From Euonymus europaeus (lineage: Eukaryota; Streptophyta; Magnoliopsida; Celastrales; Celastraceae), in the NCBI GenBank assembly GCA_963580455.1, contig OY756967.1, forward strand, positions 8,206,501-8,270,500: 64,000 nucleotides of DNA. The letters are read 5' to 3'. The notes beneath the pieces are model-generated. The model was not told the origin of the DNA and made no database searches. It was given only the letters and a program-made list of their open reading frames with translations. Made by a program: the position numbers and the translations under genes. The stretch's first letter is position 1; every line of letters starts with the position of its first letter. Shown one piece after another: positions 54,294 through 64,000 of the stretch.

Positions 54294-56486
54294 AATAGGT
54301 TGTCTATTAGAAAGATTTTGAAAAAGACTCCATATGAGCTTTTGTATGCTAGGAAGCCTAAAGTTGACTATTTTAGAGTGTTTGGTTGTAAATGCTATAT
54401 TTTGAATACAAAAGACAATCTTGATAAGTTTGATGCTAAGAGTGAAATTGATATATTTCTTGGTTATTCTACTCATTCTAGAGCTTATAGAGTTTTTAAT
54501 GATAAGTCTAAGGTTGTGGAAGAAAGTGTGCATATTAAATTCGATGATATGTTTTCACTTGATCCAAATGTGCTTGTAGAAGAAGAAATTTCAGGTTTTG
54601 AAGGGCTAGATCATCCAAAGAGTTCACACTCTATTGGTGGTCATGATCTACAAATAAAAGAGGATGATGATTTATTGGTGGGAAGCTTGAAGGAGATGAA
54701 AATCTCAAATGATGCTACATCAAATCAAGAAAATCAAGTGGAACCTATGTCTAATAATGAAGATCATGATGAACATGGTAATGATATACAATCGGACAGC
54801 TCTAATAATCAAGGAAATAGGCTTCAAAAGAAGGACAAGCACATGCATCCTAAAGATCTTATCATTGGAGACTTCTCAAAAGGCATTCAAACAAGATCAA
54901 GATTGAATTCGACGGTCAACTCTCATCCTTTAAATCTTTATGCTATGATATCTATGATAGAACCTAAGAATGTAAAAGATGCTTTAATTGATGAAGATTG
55001 GATTTTTGCTATGCAAGAAGAACTTGAACAATTTGAAAGAAGCAAGGTTTGGACACTTGTTCCAAAACCTAGAGACCACACCATTATTGGAACCAAATGG
55101 GTGTTTAGAAATAAGATGAATGAGAATGGTGAAGTGACTAGGAATAAGGCTAGGCTAGTAGCTCAAGGTTATTGTCAAGAAGAGGGTATAGATTATGAAG
55201 AAACCTTTGCACCGGTTGCAAGGTTGGAGGCCATTAGACTTTTATTAGCTTTTGCATGCTATAAGGGTTTTAAACTTTTTCAAATGGATGTTAAGAGTGC
55301 TTTCTTGAATGGTGTGATAAATGAGGAAGTGTATGTTAAACAACCTCCGGGTTTTGAATCTAAAGAATACCCTAATCATGTTTATAAATTAGACAAGACA
55401 TTGTATGGCTTAAAGCAAGCACCTAGGGCATGGTATGAGAGACTTAGTAAATTCTTGTTAGAAAATGATTTTTCTTGTGGTAGTATTGATAATACTTTGT
55501 TTACTAAATGCAAAGGTGATGACTTGTTGATTGTGCAAATCTATGTGGATGACATTATATTTGGTGCTACTTTGGAATCAATGTGTGATGAATTTGCTAT
55601 GTGCATGAAAAGTGAATTTGAAATGTCTATGATGGGTGAGTTGACATATTTTCTAGGATTGCAAATTAGACAAACATTGCATGGCATTCATATAAGTCAA
55701 ACTAAATACACGTATGACTTGCTTAAAAGGTTTGGGATGGACTTGTCTAAAGGATGTTCTACACCAATGGGGGTGTCATCCAAATTGGAAGCCGACCTTA
55801 AAAGCAAAGAAGTGGATCAAAAGATGTATAGGTCTATGATTGGAAGTTTACTTTATTTGACCGCATCTAGGCCGGATATCATGTTTAGTGTGTGTATGTG
55901 TGCTAGATATCAATCTAATCCTAAAGAATCACATTTATTGGCCGTTAAGAGGATATTGAGATACTTGAAAGATACACCAACCTTAGGGTTATGGTATGAT
56001 AGAAAATCCTCATTTGACTTGCATGCTTTTAGTGATGCCGATTATGGAGGTTGTAGAATTGATAGGAAAAGTACAAGTGGTACATGTCAATACTTAGGGA
56101 ACATGCTTATATCTTGGTTTTCAAAGAAACAAACTTGTGTTGCCTTAAGTACAATCGAAGCCGAGTACATGGCCATAGGTAGTTGTGTTGCACAAATTCT
56201 ATTGATTAAACAACAATTGATTAATTTTAATATGTCATTTGATAACACACTTATTCAATGTGACAACATTAGTGCAATCCATTTATCTAAGAATCCGGTT
56301 CATCATGGAAAAGCCAAACACATTGAGATTAGACATCATTTTATAAGAGATCATGTAGCTAAAGGAAACATTGTGCTTGAACATGTTGAAGGAGAACACA
56401 ATATTGCCGATTTGTTTACAAAATCATTAGCTAAGGATAGGTTTATAAAATTAAGAGATGCATTAGGATTGATTAATGCACCTTGA
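54294..56486 (+). pseudogene. pol: Sirevirus pol C-terminal part (copy 2): integrase end, RT, RNase H
   Basis: It continues the pol split at 32723. It contains the KxxP-type integrase C-terminus, RT with IYVDDIIFG, and RNase H ([21 protein letters not shown]). No internal stops; it ends in TGA like copy 1. Differences from copy 1 include Gly/Asp, Asp/Gly, Trp/Leu, Asp/Asn, Leu/Pro, Tyr/His, Pro/Ser and Tyr/Phe. It would be intact without the Athila-2 insertion. Confidence 0.93.
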
Positions 56487-57136
56487 ACTCATGGTCTTTA
56501 CTTAATTGTATGTGACACATCTCAATTGGTTATATATACTTATTTGAATGAGATGCACATGTGTAGGGGGAGTTCCCAAATAAACTCTTATGTGTTTGAT
56601 GTGATTCCTTGCTTAAATGATGATCCATGATTGCTTCCATGTTATTGGTATTCTTTGCTAGCATATATGAGCTTGAAAACATATTTGATTTTTAATTGGT
56701 ATTTTGAATGATTTTCAAGCTATGCATTCAATGTTGTTACATGGCTTAGGAAGCACTAGTTGATGCACTTCATTGAGTTAAACCATTCATTGTTTTTGAA
56801 GTTGCATTACCCCTATTTCCTCACCTTTTTGAGTTCTTACAAAAAGGGGGAGAGATAATTGATGAAAAAGTGCATATGATTTGATTAAAAATGCATATTA
56901 GTTGCACAACTTAAAGGGAAGTGAGCTTGCCATGTTAAGGGAGAGTAGGAAGCTTAAAGTGAGGGGGAGCATAATAAGATTTTGAAAATCTGAAAATGTA
57001 TCTCAAAATTTCATTTGATTTCAACATGGAGATACAATTTTGCTCACTATATGCATGAGGTTTGGTATCCAAATTATATTGATATCAAATAGCTCTTTTA
57101 CATCATGTAGTTTTGTAATCATCAAAAGGGGGAGAT
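56487..57136 (+). other. Sirevirus 3' region with polypurine tracts, copy 2
   Basis: Purine tracts with GGGGGAG lie at about 56565-56573, 56841-56855, 56961-56970 and 57124-57135; the last abuts LTR 3. Otherwise as 17951-18601. Confidence 0.85.
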
Positions 57137-59610
57137 TGTTGGACCATAGGTCCTACATTTGTGTTTTGATGCAAAAATACATATTGGACTATTTGATTGT
57201 GCTTAACTTTGGATGAATTTGGACAAATCATGAAATGAATTATATCTACTGATTTAAGCTTCATTATATATCTTTGGAATCATGATTGATCATGTTTGAT
57301 ATAAATTGGATGAATCTGGACTGACTTATTTTTCGATGCTAAAATCTGTCACATCATCACACTGCGCACACGTTGGTTGAACAGTCATAACTTATTCATA
57401 TGAGCTCTGATTGACTTGATTCTTATTCTGAAAATTATTTAAGACACTCTGGAATTTTTCATTGTCAAATAGTGTCAGGTCAATTTTAAGTTTATCAGGT
57501 TCAATTTGTCAGTTGAAATTAATTCACTAGTGTAGTTGTAAAACTAGCCTAGTTGAGATTTGCATGATCAAATTGAATGACCAAATGACCTCAATTATAA
57601 GTGAAATTTTGTATGCACATCCTTATATAGATGAATTGATTTATCATGTGCTTACTTGAATTTTATTGAGCTTATATCATATTGGTTAACCCAAGTGCAA
57701 GCATTGAAGCTCTTTGAGCTTACAAGCAAAATTGGAGTGTTCTATCACTCATTTCTTTGTAGTTACAAATCATACACTTATTTGGGACATTAATTGAGGA
57801 TGTGAAATGGTCATGGAGTATTGAGGTTTCAGTGTTTAGGCACTTAGAACCCGAAATCCCCTAGGAAACCATATTTGGGAGCAATTGAGACTATGTGAGC
57901 TACATTGAAGGATTTATTTAGGAAATAGTCTAAGACATATTTATTGAGAAACTTGACCAAATTTGGAGTGAAGAAGACTTAAATTGGTGCAACCCATTCT
58001 TATCCAAAATAGCCTAAATTCCTCAAATTGACCTTCCATGGGTTAGACTAAGTTGAATTAATGTTGGATGATTTATTTGGAGTAGGGGCTCGGTCATAAC
58101 CCTTCTAGAAAGCCTTAGGAGCCTTTGGAGGGAGTTTGAGAAGCCTTGGATTCATTTGAAATCAAATAAAAAAGATTGGAGCCAAAACACTTGGAGGAAA
58201 ATTGTCCACATCACCATGTACTATTATGTTCTTGTTTTCAAGTATTTTGGGGGGAATTTCGTGTGAGACTTGCAGGGGTTGTTTGGTTGAGTGTTGAAGC
58301 CTTTATAAGCATGAAGAAGAGTTTAACAAGAAGCACAAAAGATCCAAACAAACCTTGGAGCCAAGATTTGAAATTTGAATCAAAGGTTGACCAAAAGTCA
58401 ATAACGGCTAGGCTTTCAATGGTGTTGATTGATTTCGTTTTTTAAGATGAAGGGCAGAGATTATAAGTTGATTGAGGGCTGAGATTGAAGATTAACAAGA
58501 TCCAATGGCCAAGATTAAATGGAGACAAATGAAGAGGAAAATCATGCTTCATTCCACACTTGGAAAACATATGTAAAAAAATCACCAAGAGAGCTTTTGT
58601 TCTTGATTCTACAATTTTTGAGTGATCTTCTCTTGATCTTTTGATCATCATTTGCTGAGATTATTGTCATCATCTTCCCTTCATCAACCTCAAGCTAAGA
58701 CACACTTTCAAGCCAAAATCATTAAGGTATTTCTTTGAGTGTTCTTGAGCTACTTTCCACAAAAGCTTCTCCTAAACTTATTTCCATCTTTGTGAGACTT
58801 TGTGTGAACTTTTGGTTGAGTGCAAGCCACGAATTTGAGCCAAATTTATATCCTACCAGTGAGCTATATATTGAGAGCTTAATGTTCCTCATCAAAATAG
58901 CTTAGAGCTAATCTTGAGAGAACCAAAAACCAAATCACTTGTAAAAGTCCCTTTTGAGGGCATTACCTTTGAGAGGTGTGTGAAAGTTTAAGGTTAGCTT
59001 CAAACCTTGGTGGTGTACAAGTTTGGGGTGTGCTTGAAAACCCTAAGTTTGTGGTGAACTTGCAAAACCATTTATATCCTTTAGTGGATTTGGAAATCCT
59101 AAGCTTGAGGGCTTAGGTAGTGGATGTAGGTGTGAGCACCGAACCACTATATATCCTTGTGCACTCTATTTTTGATTTCCTTTCTTGTTTGGTGCTATTA
59201 GTGATTTGTGTGCCTTAGAAATTGATATTAGGGTGTTGCTTGCTGCCATTGCTTGTGTTTGAACAACTTGTGATTAGTGGATTCTAGGTATACTTTTGAT
59301 AGTTAATTTTCTGGAATAGCAATCTGTCCGTGCACTGTTCATATAGCTAGACTTTGAATTTTGATCTGAATTTTTGATATAGTATTCATTAAGGTATTGT
59401 GATATTGCATACCAAATTTCGTTGCATTTGGACTTGAATTTCTAGGTCAAATAATATCTACTTGGTTGGGTGGCAGATTTGTACTATAAACACTGTTTTG
59501 ATCATTTGTACGTTTTTAGATTGTGGTTTTTGTATTTGGGGTTTATACTTAGTTTTTGGAGACACAATTCACCCCCCCCCTCCCCCTCTTGTGTTAGCCT
59601 AGTGATTTCA
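57137..59610 (+). repeat. Sirevirus LTR 3 (right)
   Basis: 2474 bp, TGTTGG...TTTCA, followed by ATAAC. A short deletion near 59254 and an interrupted C run (59572-59586) are private to it. Confidence 0.92.
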
Positions 59611-59890
59611 ATAACCATATGGTTTAAATACAATAGAGTGGTGAAATCAAAGCCTTAGTATTTATTATTTGTGTTGATCTCTCAATTTTAGTTTTGGTGT
59701 TTATTAATATTACTATAAAAGAGAAAGAAAAGAAAAACTTGTTTTCCTAAGAATTGGAGTTAGTTAATTTTCAGTTCCTGTGGGTACGACACTCGTCTTT
59801 GCCACATTTATACTACTTGGATTCGTGCGCTTGCGAGTATAAATAGAGTTTTTGAATTACTATTTTTTTAGTAGTTTTAAAACGATAACA
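59611..59890 (+). repeat. Athila-1-type solo LTR, right part
   Basis: It begins with the duplicated ATAAC (59611-59615), continues from 8542, and ends GATAACA at 59890, followed by TCTAA. It matches 1-153 and 62238-62518 closely, which assigns the family. Confidence 0.88.
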
Positions 59891-60040
59891 TCTAACAAAT
59901 GAGGTATCAAGCCTTTATATAGGCAATGAATTGGGCAAAAATTCAATAATATCAAGCTTCCAAATTCAACAATGGCAACCATTGTTGAAAGTAGCAAATG
60001 TTGAATGTTGAAATTGTGGTTTTCTTCTTTTGGTGCAACA
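59891..60040 (-). repeat. Tork-like copia LTR, 5' part (U3), minus strand
   Basis: On the minus strand it starts TGTTGCACC at 60040 and runs through CATTGCCTATATAAAGGC (TATA) to the solo LTR insertion. It continues at 7621. The joined sequence TTGTTAGACACACC is collinear with the LTR at 61645-61660, which supports the reconstruction of the insertion point. Confidence 0.82.
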
Positions 60041-60054
60041 TTTCTCCCACTTGG
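60041..60054 (-). promoter_or_regulatory. Polypurine tract of Tork-like copia, minus strand
   Basis: The minus strand reads AAGTGGGAGAAA directly before the LTR start, the usual Tork arrangement. Confidence 0.78.
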
Positions 60055-60145
60055 AGACTTGATTGAGATTCTATCACGTCTCCACACCATTCTTTCTACA
60101 CTAATCCATCATGCTTACTTATGTCTCTGCTAGACCATATGAGGA

Positions 60146-61348
60146 TCAACACCATTGAAACTTGTCAGTGGTGATCGGCTTGGTCATCACATCTGCTAGG
60201 TTTTCATCTGTGTGAATCTTTTGCATATCCACACTTCCATCTTCCACTACTTCACGAACAAAGTGATACTAAACACCTACGTGCTTTGTTCTTGAATGAT
60301 AGGCTGGATTCCTTGCAATATGCAAGGCACTCTGACTGTCACAAAATAGAGTAATCTTCTCTTGTTTATGCCCGAGCTCCTCCAATAACCTTTGTAACCA
60401 AATAGCTTCCTTGCAAGCTTGTGTAACTGCCATATATTCTGCTTCTGTTGAAGACAGAGCCACAATAGTTTGAAGTTTTGAAACCCAACTTACAGCCCCT
60501 CCTGCAAGTGTAAACACATAGCCTGTAGTAGATTTCCTTTTATCAAGGTCCCCTGCAAAAGCTGAATCCACATAGCCCCTGACAGTAAATTCTGATCCTC
60601 CATAACATAATGCAGCATCTGAGATTCCTCTGATGTATCTCAGAATCCTCTTCACAGTATTCCAATGCTCTTTACCAGGATTCGCCATATATCGACTAAC
60701 CACTCCCATTGCTTGTGCAATGTCTGGTCTTGTACATATCATAGCGAACATTAAACTTCCCACTGCTGATGCATACAGTACTCGAGACATCTCCATCCTC
60801 CCTGCTTCATTGCTAGTACACATACTTGAGGATAATTTGAAATTAGTAGGAAGTGGGGTAAAAACTGGCTTACAACCTTGCATGTTGAAGCGTCGCAAGA
60901 TCTTTTGCAAATAATTTTTCTATGAAAGCCAAATATTTCTGCTATTTCTATCTCGGTGAATTTGCATCCCTAGAATCTTGTTTGCTGGTTTCAAATCCTT
61001 CATATCAAATTCTCTAGCCAACTGTGCCTTTAATTCTTGGACTCGATCTTTGTTAAGGCCTGCTACCAACATGTCATCCACATACAACAACAAGATAATG
61101 AAGTCATTATCTCCCTCAGACCTTTTGTAGTACGTACAATGGTCTGAATTGAGTCTATTGTACCCATGGCTAATAATGAAGGAATCAAATCTCTTATACC
61201 AATATCTCGGCACCTGTTTGAGACCATATAGAGATTTGTTCAACCTGCAAACCAAGTTCTCTTTGTCTTCTTCAGCAAAACCTTTTGGTTGAAGCATATA
61301 TATTTCTTCTTCAAATTCTCCATGAAGAAATGCAGTTTTAACATTCCA
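60146..61348 (-). pseudogene. pol: Tork/TNT1-like copia pol: RT C-terminal part and RNase H
   Basis: Reading on the minus strand from 61348: VKTAFLHGEFEEEIYM, SLYGLKQ, LLLYVDDMLVAG (catalytic Asp pair), then RNase H with YVDSAFAGDLDKRKSTTGYVF, LSSTEAEYMA, CDSQSALH and SRTKH. A TAG at 60920-60922 replaces one codon in the RT-RNase H connection and another stop at 60269-60271 falls in the RNase H tail. The frame still reads to a terminal stop near 60146. Integrase, protease and gag are missing: the RT is cut at about 61348, next to LTR sequence, with ATGGA shared at the junction. Confidence 0.9.
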
Positions 61349-62518
61349 TGATCTTCACTTGGGTTGGACTCATGATTGGGCCTATAAATATGAAAATAAA
61401 CACAAAGTGATTCATCCATGGTGATTAAAATTTATTTGTACAAAATCACTTCAAAAACCCCAACTTTGTAACAAGAAGAAGAAGAAGAGAAGATAACAAC
61501 AACAAGAAGAAAAGAGAGTGAGTTCTTGCAACAATGGTTGCTATTCAACAATGGTTGCCTTCAACATTCAACAATGGTTGCTATTCAAGCTTGCCATTGT
61601 TGAATATTTGTCCTTGCCATTTCCTATATAAAGGCATGATCTATTCTTTGTTATACACACCAAAAACAAGAAGAAGAAGAGAAATAACAAGAGGAAGAAG
61701 GAGAAAAGAGAAGGAGTTCTTGCATCAAGTATAATAAGGGGGTTTTTCTAGTTGTTTTATTACTTATGTTTGTGAATTTTATTTATTTCTATTTTTTGTG
61801 TAAACTTAATATGAGGAACTAATCCTCTTACTAAGGTGATGACGGATTCACTCTATTGTGCTTAATAAATTTTGTTGAATTAATTGTGATTTATTCATGT
61901 CATGTCAAGTATTAAATTGCTATGTTTATTAGTAATTAAATCTTGATGCTTAGCTACCATCTAGGTTTGATTAATGTGATGCAAATTGTAGTAGATGTCA
62001 TGCTCAATTTGAGAATAGCTTCTTGCAATTTATTACCAAAGTTACCTAGTCATAGATGCCATATGCTAGGACCCTTGTGATCATTTCATAAGTTACATTG
62101 ATCCTAATGCATTCTTGTTTGTCAAATTAGTCCACATGCCATGGATAGTTGCAAATTAAGAATAGAAGTGGTAAGTTAGATGTCAGTGACTACTACATGA
62201 ATTAGAAAACTTGATCTTTGATATGCTTGAATGAATTCATAATTGATAACCATATGATTTAAATACAATAGAGTGGTGAAATCAAAGTCTTAGTATTTAT
62301 TTATTTGTGTTAATCTCTCAATTTTAGTTTTTGTGTTTATTAATATTACCATAAAAAAATTAAACTTGTCTTTTTTAAGAATTGGAGGTAGTTAATCTTC
62401 AGTCCCTGTGGGTACGACACTCTTCTTTGCCACACTTCTACTACTTGGATTCGTGCGCTTGCGAGTATAAATAGAGTTTTAGAATTACTATATTTTTAGT
62501 AGTTTTAAAATGATAACA
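61349..62518 (+). repeat. Athila-1-type LTR, rearranged U3; possible 3' LTR of Athila-1
   Basis: From about 61532 it is collinear with 7858-8542 plus 59616-59890 and ends ATGATAACA. Upstream, 61349-61475 is the inverse of 7673-7800. Next, 61476-61530 is an extra copy of the AAGAAGAAG-rich start region. The 3' flank is TGTATCAC with no primer-binding site, and no matching duplication is visible at the left edge. If it is the 3' LTR of Athila-1, TGTAT should occur just before the 5' LTR, outside this window. Confidence 0.78.
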
Positions 62519-64000
62519 TGTATCACACATAAAAGGATAGTTGCTTAACTAAAAACAATGGAAGCGAGGATTGTTGTATTCATTCATGCTCCTGTTTGTG
62601 AATATGAAAAATGGATAGAGGGTCGTTTAGAAAGCTTTAGCTGATCCACGAATGGTACTATTGGAAATCCTACACTTGAGGGGTGCAAAAAAGAGATGTG
62701 AAGGAATCTATTGTAGTTGATGACTTACCACAGTACGATTCTCACTATGGTGGTGGTAGATGAGTACATGAATGTAATTCCAAAGGAGTTTCCCAAATTA
62801 CCTCTAAAGAGAGAGATTGACTTTGACTTTGCTATTGAGTTGCATCTGAACGTAAAGCCAATTTCGATTCTCATGTATTGGATTGCTCCAGCAAATGATA
62901 AATTAGTTAGAAGAACTACATGATTTGGGCTATATTATGCCAAGTGTGTCACCGTGGAGACCACCAGAGTTATTTATGATGAAGAAAGATAACTTGTTGA
63001 GGATGTGCATTGATTATAGGCAACTGAATAAGGTTACTATGAAGAACAAGTATTTGTTGCCTAGGATCAATTACTTGTTTAATCAATTAAGAGGTTCTAG
63101 GCATTTCTCCAAGATTGACTTGCTATTGGGTTATCATCAGTTCAGGATTAGCGATGGAGACATCCAAAAGACGAAGTTTAGGACACGGTATAAGCATTAT
63201 GAGTTCATGGTTATGCTGTTTGGGTTGATGAATGCTCCAACGATATTCATGTACTTGATGCAACAAGTTCTTCGTCTATTTTTGGATAGGTTTGTGGTGG
63301 TATTTATTGACTAAATTTTCATATATTCTCCGATGGTGGAGGAGCATGGGGAACACTTGAGGCTAGTATTGCAGACCTTGAGGGAGAATCAATTGTATGC
63401 CAAGTTGAGTAAGTGCGAGTTTTGGGCCATAAAGGCTAAATTTCTAGGCCATATGATCACTCAAGAGGGCATTACAGTTGATAGATCTAAGGTAGGGTAT
63501 TGAATTGGGCGAGGCCCAAGAATCTTATGTAGATTTGAACCTTTTTGGATTGGTAGGTTATTATAGGAGGTTCATACAAAACTTCTCAAAAGTTGTCTCA
63601 CCAATCACGCAGCTCACGAAAAAGGATACGCCGTTTGTATGGACCAATGAGAGCAAGGCACCATTTGAAGAGTTAAAGAGGAGAACGACATCTTTACCAT
63701 TGCTAATAGTTTTGGAATAGGATATGAGATACCAGGTGTACTGCGATGCATCCGGGGCTGGGTTGGCGTGTGTGTTGATGCAACAGTATAGAGCTATAGA
63801 ATATGACTCAAGGTTGTGGTAGGTACATGAGAGGAACTACCCGGTATACGATTTAGAGTTGGCGGCGATGGTGTTTGCATTGAAGTAGTTGAGGTATAAC
63901 GTATACTGGGAAAGGTTTGAAATCTTTTCGAACCACAAAGATCTCAAGCACCTATTCGCCTAAAAAGAGTTGAACTTGCGAGAAAGAATGTGGATGGAGT
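62519..64000 (+). pseudogene. pol: Chromovirus (Tekay/Del-like) pol fragment, decayed
   Basis: A Ty3 RT is readable across several frames: FPKLPLKREIDF (about 62785), [20 protein letters not shown] (63003-63036), [13 protein letters not shown] and FGLMNAP. The second catalytic Asp of the FIDD box is replaced by TAA at 63312-63314. The RT end (VGYYRRFIQNFS) and RNase H (YCDASGAGLACVLMQQ, then NYPVYDLELAAMVFALK) follow with further stops up to the window edge. About 200 bp at 62519-62716 have no clear identity. This is the oldest layer visible. Confidence 0.85.

Larger units (their letters stand above)
8543..59610 (+). mobile_element. Sirevirus-like copia array: LTR-internal-LTR-internal-LTR
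   Basis: Three near-identical LTRs of about 2.5 kb (8543-11041, 18602-21096, 57137-59610) bound two internal regions. The whole is flanked by one target duplication, ATAAC (8538-8542 and 59611-59615). The middle LTR has a polypurine tract to its left and a primer-binding site to its right. Sirevirus traits are: gag with an extended coiled-coil C-terminus, pol in the order protease-integrase-RT-RNase H, and several GGGGGAG polypurine tracts upstream of the 3' LTRs. Nested inside are a solo LTR, an Ogre/Tat-like element and the Athila-2 array. The native unit is about 8.4 kb. Confidence 0.9.

Noticed and set aside
1..64000. Host protein-coding genes, tRNA or rRNA genes
   Set aside because: Every open frame of convincing length carries a retrotransposon domain. 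The tRNA-like words are primer-binding sites only.

Overview
The window is plant nuclear DNA made almost entirely of LTR retrotransposons nested inside one another. I found no host gene, tRNA, rRNA or CRISPR array. The evidence for a plant is the set of families: Athila and Ogre/Tat (Ty3/gypsy), a Sirevirus-like and a Tork/TNT1-like Ty1/copia, and a Tekay/Del-like chromovirus, with binding sites complementary to plant tRNA-Asp, initiator Met and (probably) Arg. The AT-rich composition and this family mix suggest a eudicot; the species cannot be named from the sequence.

Layout from outermost to innermost. (0) 62519-64000 is a decayed chromovirus pol that runs off the window. (1) 1-7282 is a decayed Athila element (Athila-1) entered inside its 5' LTR; 61349-62518 is a rearranged LTR of the same family that may be its 3' LTR. 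(2) Between them lies a minus-strand Tork-like copia: LTR 7299-7621 plus 59891-60040, and pol remains at about 60146-61348. (3) An Athila-1-type solo LTR (7622-8542 plus 59616-59890, target duplication TCTAA) splits the Tork LTR. (4) A Sirevirus (8543-59610, duplication ATAAC) splits that solo LTR. It is not one element but LTR-internal-LTR-internal-LTR. (5) Three insertions sit inside the Sirevirus array: a 1.6-kb solo LTR (11141-12753, duplication CTTGT), an Ogre/Tat-like element without gag-pol (21623-31400), and an Athila-2 array (32724-54288, duplication TCTCT), which is again LTR-internal-LTR-internal-LTR.

The element proteins are the usual retrotransposon set: Gag with a CCHC knuckle, aspartic protease, reverse transcriptase, RNase H and integrase. 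Athila elements add a 3' ORF in the env position. Only the first Sirevirus pol (14774-17950) reads through as a full-length polyprotein. Both Athila-2 copies carry the same three frame breaks in pol but have intact gag and intact 3' ORFs.

The most unusual points are: two families present as three-LTR tandem arrays with clean outer duplications, and a third (Tork) whose LTR has a polypurine tract on one side and a primer-binding site on the other; an Ogre/Tat-like element that replaces gag-pol with two ORFs related to the Athila env-position protein and carries about 20 hairpin-forming tandem repeats; and an Athila LTR whose promoter segment resembles that of a copia LTR. Substitution counts quoted here were made by eye and are minimum estimates.
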